This document shows, piece by piece, positions 7,088 to 13,334 of a stretch of DNA of 28,715 nucleotides. Each line of letters opens with the position of its first letter. Positions within the stretch are counted from its first letter, which is position 1. Source of the DNA: Chloroflexota bacterium. Its GTDB lineage: Bacteria > Chloroflexota > Limnocylindria > Limnocylindrales > CSP1-4. Location of the stretch: positions 1 to 28,715 of the forward strand of contig VGPE01000005.1 of NCBI GenBank assembly GCA_016875645.1, read 5' to 3'. The translations under genes were made by a program, and so were the position numbers. The notes beneath the pieces were generated by a model that ran no database searches, was not told where the DNA came from, and saw only the letters and a program-made list of their open reading frames with translations.

Positions 7088-7966
7088 ATGCGGTTGGCCA
7101 CGGTCGAGGTGGATGGGGTGGCCCGCGTTGCTGCCGTGCGCGAGGGCGCGTCCGGCCCGGCGGTCGGCGTCCTCGAGGGCGCCGGATCGATGCGAAAGCT
7201 GGCGAACCACGTCGGCTCGGCCGGTCTGCACACGCTCGGTGCCCAGGTCTCGGCGGTGACCTGGCGCCCGCTGGCCTCGGTCCGGCTGCTCGCGCCCGTG
7301 CCCGACCCGTCCAAGATCGTGGCGATCGGCCTCAACTACGCCGACCACGCCGCCGAAGGTGGCGTGCCCACCCCGACCGCGCCGCTGATCTTCGCCAAGT
7401 TCCCATCCACCATCGTGGGCCCCGGCGACGACGTGACCTGGGACCGCGGACTCACCGACCGGGTGGACTACGAGGCGGAGCTGGGCGTGGTCATCGGGCG
7501 CCGGGCGCGCAACGTGTCCGAGGCGGACGCCCTGGACCACGTCTTCGGCTACACGTGCATCAACGACGTGTCGGCGCGCGACCTCCAGTTCGGCGACGGC
7601 CAGTGGATCCGCGGCAAGTCGCTGGACACCTTCTGCCCGGTCGGGCCGTGGATCGTCACCGCGGACGAGATCCCGGATCCGCAGACGCTGCGCATCGAGG
7701 CGATCGTCAACGGCGAGGCGCTCCAGTCATCAACGACGGCCAACATGTTCTTCGGGGTGCGGACGCTGATCGCCCACTGCTCGCGGGCGTTCACCCTGGA
7801 GCCCGGCGACCTCATCGCCACGGGCACGCCGGCCGGCGTCGGTGTGTACAAGAAGCCGCCCCGCCTCCTGCGCGACGGCGACGAGATGATCATCCGCATC
7901 GAGCGGATCGGGGAGTTGCGCAACGTGTGTAGGGTGAGCGGCGAGGCGTCCCCGCAGGCTGAGTAG
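7088..7966 (+). CDS. Fumarylacetoacetate hydrolase (FAH) family protein
   Basis: The 292-residue protein has an N-terminal cap followed by the FAH catalytic fold. Visible features are PDPSKIVAIGLNYADHAAE (His87), FAKFPSTIVGPG (Lys104), the metal ligands of DYEAELGVVIG (Glu129, Glu131), NDVSARDLQ (Asp160), and the C-terminal LEPGDLIATGTPAGVG. The fold uses Mg or Mn to hydrolyse or decarboxylate acylpyruvates and beta-diketones, for example fumarylpyruvate, 2-hydroxyhepta-2,4-dienedioate or 2,4-diketo-3-deoxy sugar acids. An ATG with GGGGGA upstream sets the start. As the divergent partner of the phosphotriesterase operon it probably cleaves a ring-opened or keto-acid intermediate of the same pathway (inference). 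Confidence 0.9.
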   Translation: MRLATVEVDGVARVAAVREGASGPAVGVLEGAGSMRKLANHVGSAGLHTLGAQVSAVTWRPLASVRLLAPVPDPSKIVAIGLNYADHAAEGGVPTPTAPLIFAKFPSTIVGPGDDVTWDRGLTDRVDYEAELGVVIGRRARNVSEADALDHVFGYTCINDVSARDLQFGDGQWIRGKSLDTFCPVGPWIVTADEIPDPQTLRIEAIVNGEALQSSTTANMFFGVRTLIAHCSRAFTLEPGDLIATGTPAGVGVYKKPPRLLRDGDEMIIRIERIGELRNVCRVSGEASPQAE

Positions 7967-8001
7967 GAGCGACCCGGGGCGCCGACCGCGCCAGAGGTCA
8001 G

Positions 8002-8335
8002 AGCACGCGCTCGCTGCTCACACTCGGGACGGTCGCCCTCATGCTGAGCGCATGCGGCACGATGCGACCACGACGCCGACCGCACCGGCCCTGACCGCTG
8101 CGCCGACGACCCAGGCTGCGACGCCAGCGACTCCGCTCGCGAGCGCAGGCCCGATGGACACACCGGGCCCGACGGACTCACCGGCCCTGACGCCCGGCCG
8201 CCCATCAAGCGTCGGCCTCATCGACGGCGCGATCGCGGCCGGCCGGATCGACGCGCAGACTGCTGCTCTGCCGGACCTTCGCGCTGTTCGATGACCCACG
8301 GCTGCCCGCGGAGTTCCGCAGCGCCACGCTTCGGG
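8002..8335 (+). pseudogene. Frameshifted and truncated remnant of a secreted lipoprotein
   Basis: Frame 1 encodes a signal segment SLLTLGTVALMLSACG with a lipobox (8011-8058) but stops at 8092. The Thr/Pro/Ala-rich linker expected next lies in frame 3 (about 8064-8250) and leads into LIDGAIAAGRIDAQTA. The natural continuation, RTFALFDDPRLPAEFRSATL, is back in frame 1 (about 8273-8332). Two compensating indels therefore seem to have broken one protein. No ATG, GTG or TTG start is in place before the signal segment, and nothing recognisable follows 8335, where a perfect palindrome begins. From memory, the last motif resembles a region of large secreted Chloroflexota proteins. Confidence 0.5.
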
Positions 8336-8401
8336 GCACGCCCCGAACCCCGGCCCCGAGGCCGGAATCGCGGGAGGTGCCCGCCGCGCCCCTGGCGCGA
8401 G

Positions 8402-8432
8402 CCGGCCGGCCGCCGTCCCGGCGGCCGGCCGG
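8402..8432. other. Strong GC hairpin
   Basis: CCGGCCGGCCGCC (8402-8414) and GGCGGCCGGCCGG (8420-8432) are exact reverse complements around GTCCC, whose outer G and C can pair to give a 14-bp stem. There is no T-tract on either side, so it is not a standard intrinsic terminator. It lies inside the gene-free repeat block. Confidence 0.75.
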
Positions 8433-8447
8433 GCGTGGCACGCCCCT

Positions 8448-8608
8448 GTTCGTGCACGTGGTGCACGTACCAGCCGCAGGTTCGCCAGTTCGTGCATCAC
8501 CTGCCCGGAATGCCGCGCATGGGCGCCGTTCCGGCCCCGAACGACGACGGATCGTACATGCGGTGCACGAATCGACGACGTTGCGGTCCGTACGTGCATG
8601 GGGTGCAC
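8448..8608 (-). repeat. Family of 19-base GTGCACC-N-CRTGYACG repeats
   Basis: Read on the minus strand, three copies fit GTGCACCNCRTGYACGWWC. They are GTGCACCACGTGCACGAAC (8466-8448), GTGCACCGCATGTACGATC (8568-8550) and GTGCACCCCATGCACGTAC (8608-8590). A half copy, ATGCACGAAC, lies at 8497-8488, and GTGCACCACG recurs at 8646-8637. Each unit is two GTGCAC-like palindromic half-sites about nine bases apart. Spacing between units is irregular and there is no constant spacer length, so it is not a CRISPR array. The form suits clustered protein-binding sites or dispersed repeats. Confidence 0.6.
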
Positions 8609-8720
8609 GGGAGGGCGTGGTGCCCCGGCCGGAGGGCGTGGTGCACGCGGCGTGGCGCCAGCGGTGGACGCAGTCGCGTGGCGGACGCCACGGCGCGGCG
8701 TCCAGTGCGGTGGCCGGGGT

Positions 8721-8738
8721 CGCGGGGCGTGCCCCGCG
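8721..8738 (-). terminator. Perfect hairpin just downstream of the membrane-protein gene
   Basis: CGCGGGGC and GCCCCGCG pair perfectly around a two-base loop, starting five bases after the minus-strand stop at 8744. Its position suggests transcript ending or 3'-end protection. There is no U-tract, so termination strength is uncertain. Confidence 0.4.
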
Positions 8739-8743
8739 AGGGC

Positions 8744-9823
8744 CTACGCCTTGCTCGGCGCCGCTCCGTCGCGGGCGTCGGGCGGCAGCGCCTCCTCAGC
8801 GCGGCGCCACAGCCGGATGTGCGTGAACGGCACGCGGAACTCGCGGAACACTTCGCTGGAAACCAGGAATCCGAGGAACAGAAAGACAACGCCCAGGAAC
8901 TTGCCCAGCTGGAACAGCTCGGTGGAGCCGAGGCGGTTCAGAGAGTCGGTGACGGTGGGGATGAAGGCGCCCAGGGCGATCAACAGCGTGGCCGGCACGC
9001 GGCTGTGGATGCGACCCGCGATCACCTGGCCGACTGCCCCCGGCAGGGATGCGACCAGGTTCACGACGATGGCCACCGGCGCGATGAGCAGGTTGAACAG
9101 GAACTGGTCGCCCGGCTGGTTCGGGTCCAGCGAGTACGCCAGAACGCGCCGCTTGGGCATGAACACGTAGGCCGAAAACACGGCGCCCAGGATCAGTGCA
9201 AACGCGCCGCTGATGTTGAGGAAGGGCGTGAGCAGCCGCAGCACTGGCGGAAAGAGCGTGCCCACTGGCATGCCCGTCCGCTCATCGAGGGCGTAGCCGG
9301 GCGCCGGCGACGTCGTCGTGAGCATGAGCAGGACACTCAGCCCCGTCGCGCCGATGACGGCCGCCGCAGCCAGCATCGGCCAGCGCTCGTTCTGGAAGTA
9401 GGTCTCGATGGCCACCGCAAGCGCGAGCACGCCCGCGGCAACGAAGTAGAGGAAGGGCATCGCGCCCGCCTCGGCGTATTCCGGGCGGTTCCGGACGAGG
9501 AAGGTGAAGAGGCCCGCGAAAAACAGGCAGAGCGCGAACGCATACCCGAACCGAGTGCGGCCGAGCAGGAACGCGGTGCCCAATCCCAGCCAGCCAGCCG
9601 TCCAGACCGCTCCGGTCAGGTACCACGTGCGATACAGGATCTCGTTCCAGCCGAATGCCGCGGCAAGGGCCTCAGAGCCGGAGGCGACGCCGAAGAACAC
9701 CATCCCGATGCCCCATACCGATTGGAAGGTTCGCCGCCGCTCCAGCCACTGGTCGAACAGGGCAGCCGCGAAGGCGAAGGCCAGGATGGCGGTTGCTGCC
9801 GGGAGGATCAGGTCGAGGTTCAT
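8744..9823 (-). CDS. Uncharacterised polytopic membrane protein
   Basis: The 359-residue protein is hydrophobic through most of its length, with about nine or ten predicted membrane helices. Examples are LILPAATAILAFAFAAALF (5-23), FALCLFFAGLFTFLV (about 95-110), FLYFVAAGVLALAVAI (about 123-139), AFALILGAVFSAYVF and FLGVVFLFLGFLV near the end. A hydrophilic loop (SPAPGYALDERTGMPVG) sits in the middle, and the C-terminal 35 residues are charged and probably cytosolic. No transporter or enzyme motif is recognised. The ATG follows a weak AGAAG. The gene lies 35 bases after the small two-cysteine protein gene and is probably co-transcribed with it. Confidence 0.8.
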   Translation of the reverse strand: MNLDLILPAATAILAFAFAAALFDQWLERRRTFQSVWGIGMVFFGVASGSEALAAAFGWNEILYRTWYLTGAVWTAGWLGLGTAFLLGRTRFGYAFALCLFFAGLFTFLVRNRPEYAEAGAMPFLYFVAAGVLALAVAIETYFQNERWPMLAAAAVIGATGLSVLLMLTTTSPAPGYALDERTGMPVGTLFPPVLRLLTPFLNISGAFALILGAVFSAYVFMPKRRVLAYSLDPNQPGDQFLFNLLIAPVAIVVNLVASLPGAVGQVIAGRIHSRVPATLLIALGAFIPTVTDSLNRLGSTELFQLGKFLGVVFLFLGFLVSSEVFREFRVPFTHIRLWRRAEEALPPDARDGAAPSKA

Positions 9824-9858
9824 GCGTCTTCTGGGGCAGAGCCGGCGGGGGCCCGGGA

Positions 9859-10206
9859 TCAGGCCGGAACGAACTCGTGCTGATCGCGATGGAGGCCGTC
9901 ACACAGGCCCCAGCGCTCGCCGGGCAACGGCACCGGGCGCATGATCTCGCGCACCTCGCCCCGCCGGCAGAAGAACCAGCCGCGTCGCGCCATCCAGCTC
10001 CGAACGTGATCCGGGTCTGGGTGGAACTGGAACGGACCGGGATTGATGGCCGCCTCGGAGGTCCACGGCGCGGCGGACTCCGGTGCCACGATATCGAGGA
10101 CGTTCACGCGCCACGGTGTGCCGTGGATCAGCTCGTTGCAGCCGGCGCAGCGGATCGCGACGTTGTCGCTGACGATCGTGTTGATGCGCACGCCCATGAG
10201 GTCCAT
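9859..10206 (-). CDS. Small conserved-looking protein with a CxxC motif
   Basis: The 115-residue soluble protein has Cys20 and Cys23 in IRCAGCNELIHGTPWRVN, another Cys in GWFFCRRGE and a fourth in WGLCDG near the end. Together these could bind zinc or form a small treble-clef-like site. HPDPDHVRSWMARRGWFFCRRGEVREIMRPVPL reads like a folded domain, not a chance frame. There is no signal peptide or membrane helix. The start may be Met1 or Met4; no strong ribosome site is visible. It precedes the membrane protein gene on the same strand and is divergent from tRNA-Glu. Function not recognised. Confidence 0.65.
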   Translation of the reverse strand: MDLMGVRINTIVSDNVAIRCAGCNELIHGTPWRVNVLDIVAPESAAPWTSEAAINPGPFQFHPDPDHVRSWMARRGWFFCRRGEVREIMRPVPLPGERWGLCDGLHRDQHEFVPA

Positions 10207-10277
10207 CGATCGCCGATGCTAGCGGATCGCCGCCACTCGCGCGGCGGCGCCCGAGGGCCCGAGGGCCGGTCGTGGGC

Positions 10278-10283
10278 TACACT
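10278..10283 (+). promoter_or_regulatory. Putative -10 element of tRNA-Glu
   Basis: TACACT lies ten bases before the mature 5' end of the tRNA, in a GC-rich surround. It has the same form as the -10 hexamers placed just ahead of several coding starts in this window. No clear -35 is visible. Confidence 0.45.
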
Positions 10284-10293
10284 CCCCGACCGG

Positions 10294-10370
10294 GCCCCCA
10301 TCGTCTAGAGGCCTAGGACGCCACCCTTTCAAGGTGGAGATCACCGGTTCGAATCCGGTTGGGGGTACCA
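10294..10370 (+). tRNA. tRNA-Glu (anticodon UUC)
   Basis: A full cloverleaf can be drawn. The acceptor stem is GCCCCCA with TGGGGGT (G1.U72 wobble). The anticodon stem is CCACC/GGTGG around the loop CTTTCAA, giving anticodon TTC at 10328-10330. The T arm is ACCGG-TTCGAAT-CCGGT. The 3' CCA is encoded (10368-10370). The D arm carries the TCTAGAGGCCTAGGA typical of tRNA-Glu. Confidence 0.97.
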
Positions 10371-10400
10371 CGGCGCCGGCCGCCGCGGCGCGCAGGTCCC

Positions 10401-10886
10401 TCAGCGGCGCCACACCAGCGCGAGCACGATCGCGGCACCGAAACAGCCGAACGCGATGACACCGGCGACCCCTCCGCCCAGGGCCATCGCGAATGAGCGG
10501 CCACCGGCGCCTTCCTGCCCGGCCCGCACGGCGCTGATTGCCCCCGCGAGCGCGAGCGCCGCGAAGACGATCCCGAGGACCGCTGCGCCCGATGCGAGCA
10601 GCGGGATCTGGCTGGGGTCGCGAACCGTGATCGCATAACCCAGGAACCCGACCGACCCGACCAGCGCGATGAGCAGGGTCACCCGCGTCGGGGTGACTGC
10701 GACTGGCCCCAGGTGCAGGCCGCGCCGGCGGCGCGTCCGGCGACCGCTGCGCACGAGATCGCGCAGATCGACTCGGTCTTGAGCGACCGGGTCGCCGAAC
10801 TCGTTGACGATCTCGGACCTGCCGGGATCGCGGACGTCGTACCCCTGGTACCCCTCGTACGGCTCGTCTCGCCCGCGCGCAGCCAT
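10401..10886 (-). CDS. Small three-helix membrane protein
   Basis: The 161-residue protein has a charged, tyrosine-rich N-terminus (DEPYEGYQGYDVRDPGRSE) and a basic stretch (RSGRRTRRRR, about 46-55) that should stay in the cytoplasm. Three membrane helices follow: about 69-88 (TLLIALVGSVGFLGYAITV), 95-117 and 133-157. The ATG at 10886 is the first start giving the soluble N-terminal part; no strong ribosome site precedes it. It lies 37 bases downstream of the methyltransferase gene on the same strand and is probably co-transcribed. Function not recognised. Confidence 0.75.
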   Translation of the reverse strand: MAARGRDEPYEGYQGYDVRDPGRSEIVNEFGDPVAQDRVDLRDLVRSGRRTRRRRGLHLGPVAVTPTRVTLLIALVGSVGFLGYAITVRDPSQIPLLASGAAVLGIVFAALALAGAISAVRAGQEGAGGRSFAMALGGGVAGVIAFGCFGAAIVLALVWRR

Positions 10887-10923
10887 GAGCGCCGAGCGTA
10901 CCAGCAACCCTCGCTCGGCCGGC

Positions 10924-11619
10924 CTACGCCGCCTCGGACGCGTCCGCACCGCCGCGCGTACGGTGATAGATCGCAACGTTGTAGGAGAGCCGCGGCCGGC
11001 GCAGTCCGGCGCCGACCTCGCGCCCGACGGCCCCGAATGCGTCGCCGAGGAAGGCCTGCGCATCTTCGACAGTCTCGAACGTCCACCAGCAGTGAAGGAC
11101 CCGGACCTTGAAGCCGTGCTGGAGAAACCACCCGTCCCGGCGGCTCCAGGCGCCGTACTCCGGCAGGTCCGGCCCGCGCAGCCGCGACACATCGTCGCGA
11201 CCGTAGTCGTGGAGCACCAGCAGGCGACCGCCGGGCCGCAGGATCCGCTCCGCCTCACCGAGCTCGCCCGGGAGGTCGTCGCGGAATGCCGACCAGCAGC
11301 TGATCACGATGTCCGCGGAGCTGTCGGGCAGGTTGGTTCGCGCGAATGAGCCCTCGGCGATTGTCACGCCGGTCAGATCGGCCACGTCGGCTCGGAGGGC
11401 CGCGACGCGCGGGCCGTCGCGCTCGAGCAGCGTCAGCCGGGCGCCCAGCTCCGCGAGCTGGCGGGCACGCATCCCACCGCCAGCGTCGACGAGCACGACA
11501 TCGCGACCGGCCACGGGACCCAGTGCCTCGAATGCCCGGGGGATCTTGCCCTCGCGGTCGAGCGCGGATGAGAGACGCACGGCATCTCCTGGCGCGAGCT
11601 GGAGAGGGACGTCTGCCAC
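10924..11619 (-). CDS. Class I SAM-dependent methyltransferase
   Basis: The 231-residue protein has a Rossmann-type methyltransferase core. Motif I is VDAGGGMRARQLAELGA (residue 44 on), followed by the acidic strand end LTLLERD, motif IV ADIVISCWSAF and the post-core strand LRPGGRLLVLHDYGRDD. The C-terminal part has FKVRVLHCWWTFETVEDAQAFLGDAFG and a final beta strand (SYNVAIYHR). The start is taken as a GTG at 11619, because TATACT lies nine bases upstream and no ribosome site is present, suggesting a leaderless message. The longer open frame (to 11772) runs through intergenic inverted repeats. The methyl acceptor is unknown. Confidence 0.85.
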   Translation of the reverse strand: MADVPLQLAPGDAVRLSSALDREGKIPRAFEALGPVAGRDVVLVDAGGGMRARQLAELGARLTLLERDGPRVAALRADVADLTGVTIAEGSFARTNLPDSSADIVISCWSAFRDDLPGELGEAERILRPGGRLLVLHDYGRDDVSRLRGPDLPEYGAWSRRDGWFLQHGFKVRVLHCWWTFETVEDAQAFLGDAFGAVGREVGAGLRRPRLSYNVAIYHRTRGGADASEAA

Positions 11620-11781
11620 CGGGGCCCGAGTATAGGCCGCACGCAACCCGGCCCCATCCCGGCCGCCGAGGACGGCCGGGCCGCTCGGGGCAAGGTCGGA
11701 CACCCCTCGGGACCTCCGCCCTGCGGTGCCCACCGGGCACCGGGCGCGAGGCCGACCGACGTTGCATGGCACAATCTCGGC
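11620..11781. promoter_or_regulatory. Divergent intergenic region with two -10 boxes and two perfect inverted repeats
   Basis: The minus-strand methyltransferase has TATACT (11634-11629) nine bases before its GTG. The plus-strand membrane gene has TGG-CACAAT (11767-11775) six bases before its GTG. Between them, CCCGGCCG/CGGCCGGG (11658-11680, seven-base loop) and CGGTGCCC/GGGCACCG (11724-11742, three-base loop) are perfect inverted repeats. The second sits close to the expected -35 region of the plus promoter and could be an operator. Confidence 0.5.
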
Positions 11782-12153
11782 GTGGAATCGAGCGTCAGGC
11801 GCATGCCGAACGGAGTGCGCCTGTTTCTGGCGTACGCGGCGCTGGTGCTGGTCGGCGTGGGTCTGTCTCTGCGCTATGTCGTCGACCTGGCGATCAGCGC
11901 ACCCGTGAGCCTGCCGGGGATCGTGGTGATGGCCCTTCTCGCCTACACCATCTTCACGATCACGCTGGTCCTGCAGCGCAAGGAGGCCGGTCGGGCATTC
12001 GCGCTCGGCCTGGCCAGCCTGACGATCCCCGCCGTCCCGTTACTGGCGATCAGCCCCATGGCGCCAGCGGCAATCGTCGTGCTGGTCCTGGGCGTCCTCC
12101 TGTTCGTCGGCCTCACCCGCCCGAACGTCCGGGCCTATCTGAACGAACCCTGA
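11782..12153 (+). CDS. Small hydrophobic membrane protein
   Basis: The 123-residue protein has four probable membrane helices: VRLFLAYAALVLVGVGLSL (about 12-30), SLPGIVVMALLAYTIFTITLVL (43-64), the FALGLASLTIPAVPLLAI segment (about 73-90) and AAIVVLVLGVLLFVGL (about 95-111). The short N-terminus is basic. The GTG at 11782 lies six bases after CACAAT with no ribosome site, so translation is probably leaderless. It leads a plus-strand run, 76 bases before the DUF3105 gene. No family recognised. Confidence 0.7.
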   Translation: MESSVRRMPNGVRLFLAYAALVLVGVGLSLRYVVDLAISAPVSLPGIVVMALLAYTIFTITLVLQRKEAGRAFALGLASLTIPAVPLLAISPMAPAAIVVLVLGVLLFVGLTRPNVRAYLNEP

Positions 12154-12229
12154 CCGCGGGGCCGCGCGGACGCGCGGAACCGTGGCGGCCGCCCCGATCG
12201 GGCCGGCCGAACCGTCGTGGAGGCACACC

Positions 12230-13261
12230 GTGAGCAAACGAACCCGGCGCATGACGCCGCCGGCAGGTCGAGATCGCAGCCTGAGCGCGGCACGCCCCGG
12301 CAGCCCGGGCGCGTTGCCTGTCGCCGCCCGTCCGGCCGCCCCTGAGCCACTCGCGGAGGAGTTCGCCGCCGAAGGCCCGGGATCGAGCGCCCGAGAAGGC
12401 GGGGCCTCCTCCTCGACGCACACACGACCCGCAGGCGCTACCCCGGCCGGGATCGCCGGATCGCGAGCCGAGGTCGCGGCCGGGACGGCCGGCAGCCGGG
12501 CAGGTCGCCGCCCGAGGCAGCGGACGTATCAGCGCTCGTTCTTCGATCGTTACCGCTCGCTGATCGTCGGCGGCGGAATCGTCGGTGGCCTGCTCCTGTT
12601 CGGGGCCTTCGTCTTCCTCGGCTCCAGCAGCTCGGCATACGCGTGTTCGAGCCAGCTCGACCCGGCCGCTCCCGCCCCCTCGCCGTCGGGCTCGGAGCCG
12701 CCGGACCTTGGCCAGGTCATCCCCGATATGGGCCGTTCCCATGTCAATCCGGGCACGCAGGCGCGGTATACGTACTGCCCGCCCGGTTCGGGCCCGCACT
12801 ACAACATCGCCGGGCGCGGCCCCATCGCGCCTCGCTTCTACCCACCCGACAGCGCCACCGAGCCGCAGGGCTGGATCCACAACCTCGAGCACGGCAGCAT
12901 GGTGATTCTCTACAGCTGCGCCACAACCGGCAGCTGCACCGACGCCGATCTGGACAAGCTGCGCGCGCTGGCCTCGAACTTCCCCGCCAGTCCGGTGTGC
13001 AAGATTCAGGGCGGGGTGATCAGCCCGGTGATCGCGCGCTTCGACACCATGAAGACGAAGTTCGCAGCCGTGATCTGGAACCGGACCCTGCTGCTCGACG
13101 AGCTGGACATCCCGAAGATGCTGGAGTTCTGGGACCTCTATGGGGAGCGGAACAACCCCGAGCGCCAGTGCGCACCACCCACGCCGACCACCACGCCGAG
13201 CGTCACGTTCGGGACGGAATCGCCCGCGCCAAGCCCCGCCGCCAGTCCAGCCTCGAGCTGA
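12230..13261 (+). CDS. DUF3105 family membrane-anchored protein
   Basis: The protein has 343 residues. A long, low-complexity, Ala/Pro/Arg-rich cytoplasmic region (1-100) is followed by RYRSLIVGGGIVGGLLLFGAFVFLG, a single membrane helix (about 108-131). The extracellular DUF3105 domain starts near residue 165. Domain signatures are GRSHVNPGTQARYTYCPPGSGPHYN and WIHNLEHGSMVILY (about 215-228), followed by a Cys pair in SCATTGSC. A proline/serine/threonine tail ends the protein. The GTG start has GTGGAGG six bases upstream. The domain's conserved His and Glu residues suggest metal binding, but its function is not established. Confidence 0.88.
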   Translation: MSKRTRRMTPPAGRDRSLSAARPGSPGALPVAARPAAPEPLAEEFAAEGPGSSAREGGASSSTHTRPAGATPAGIAGSRAEVAAGTAGSRAGRRPRQRTYQRSFFDRYRSLIVGGGIVGGLLLFGAFVFLGSSSSAYACSSQLDPAAPAPSPSGSEPPDLGQVIPDMGRSHVNPGTQARYTYCPPGSGPHYNIAGRGPIAPRFYPPDSATEPQGWIHNLEHGSMVILYSCATTGSCTDADLDKLRALASNFPASPVCKIQGGVISPVIARFDTMKTKFAAVIWNRTLLLDELDIPKMLEFWDLYGERNNPERQCAPPTPTTTPSVTFGTESPAPSPAASPASS

Positions 13262-13268
13262 TGTCCGT

Positions 13269-13286
13269 CCGGCGAATGCTCGCCGG
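13269..13286. other. Intergenic hairpin between the DUF3105 and C-acetyltransferase genes
   Basis: CCGGCGA and TCGCCGG form a perfect 7-bp stem around ATGC, just after the DUF3105 stop and about 50 bases before the next start. It has no T-tract and may be a processing or weak pausing site. Confidence 0.4.
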
Positions 13287-13334
13287 CGGTCGCGCCGGAA
13301 CGGTCGTGCTGCTGCCCCAGGAGGCATAGAGGAC

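Larger units (their letters stand above)
8330..8738. repeat. Palindrome-bounded gene-free block, candidate non-autonomous element
   Basis: Positions 7967-8743 hold no intact gene. Within them, TTCGGGGCACGCCCCGAA (8330-8347) and CGCGGGGCGTGCCCCGCG (8721-8738) are perfect palindromes with two-base loops. Their CGGGGC-N2-GCCCCG cores are inverted relative to each other in the loop bases. Between them are a 14-bp stem, a second short inverted repeat (8431-8445), several GTGCAC-type repeats and a 13-base direct repeat, GAGGGCGTGGTGC (8611-8623 and 8632-8644). No transposase, clear target-site duplication or coding signal is seen. It may be a MITE-like insertion or a locally evolved repeat tract. 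Confidence 0.35.

Noticed and set aside
8402..8432. Intrinsic terminator for the FAH-family gene
   Set aside because: The stem is strong but lies more than 430 bases downstream and lacks a T-tract on either strand.
8448..8646. CRISPR array
   Set aside because: Repeat units are irregularly spaced and divergent, spacers are not of constant length, and no cas gene is present.
8291..9883. Long plus-strand frame across the repeat block and the membrane-protein gene
   Set aside because: Most of it is the complement of a hydrophobic membrane protein, which yields a Glu/Arg/Gln-rich chance translation; no domain is visible.
11620..11772. Longer N-terminus for the methyltransferase
   Set aside because: The extra residues are encoded by two intergenic inverted repeats and look non-coding; the -10 box just before the GTG at 11619 supports the shorter form.
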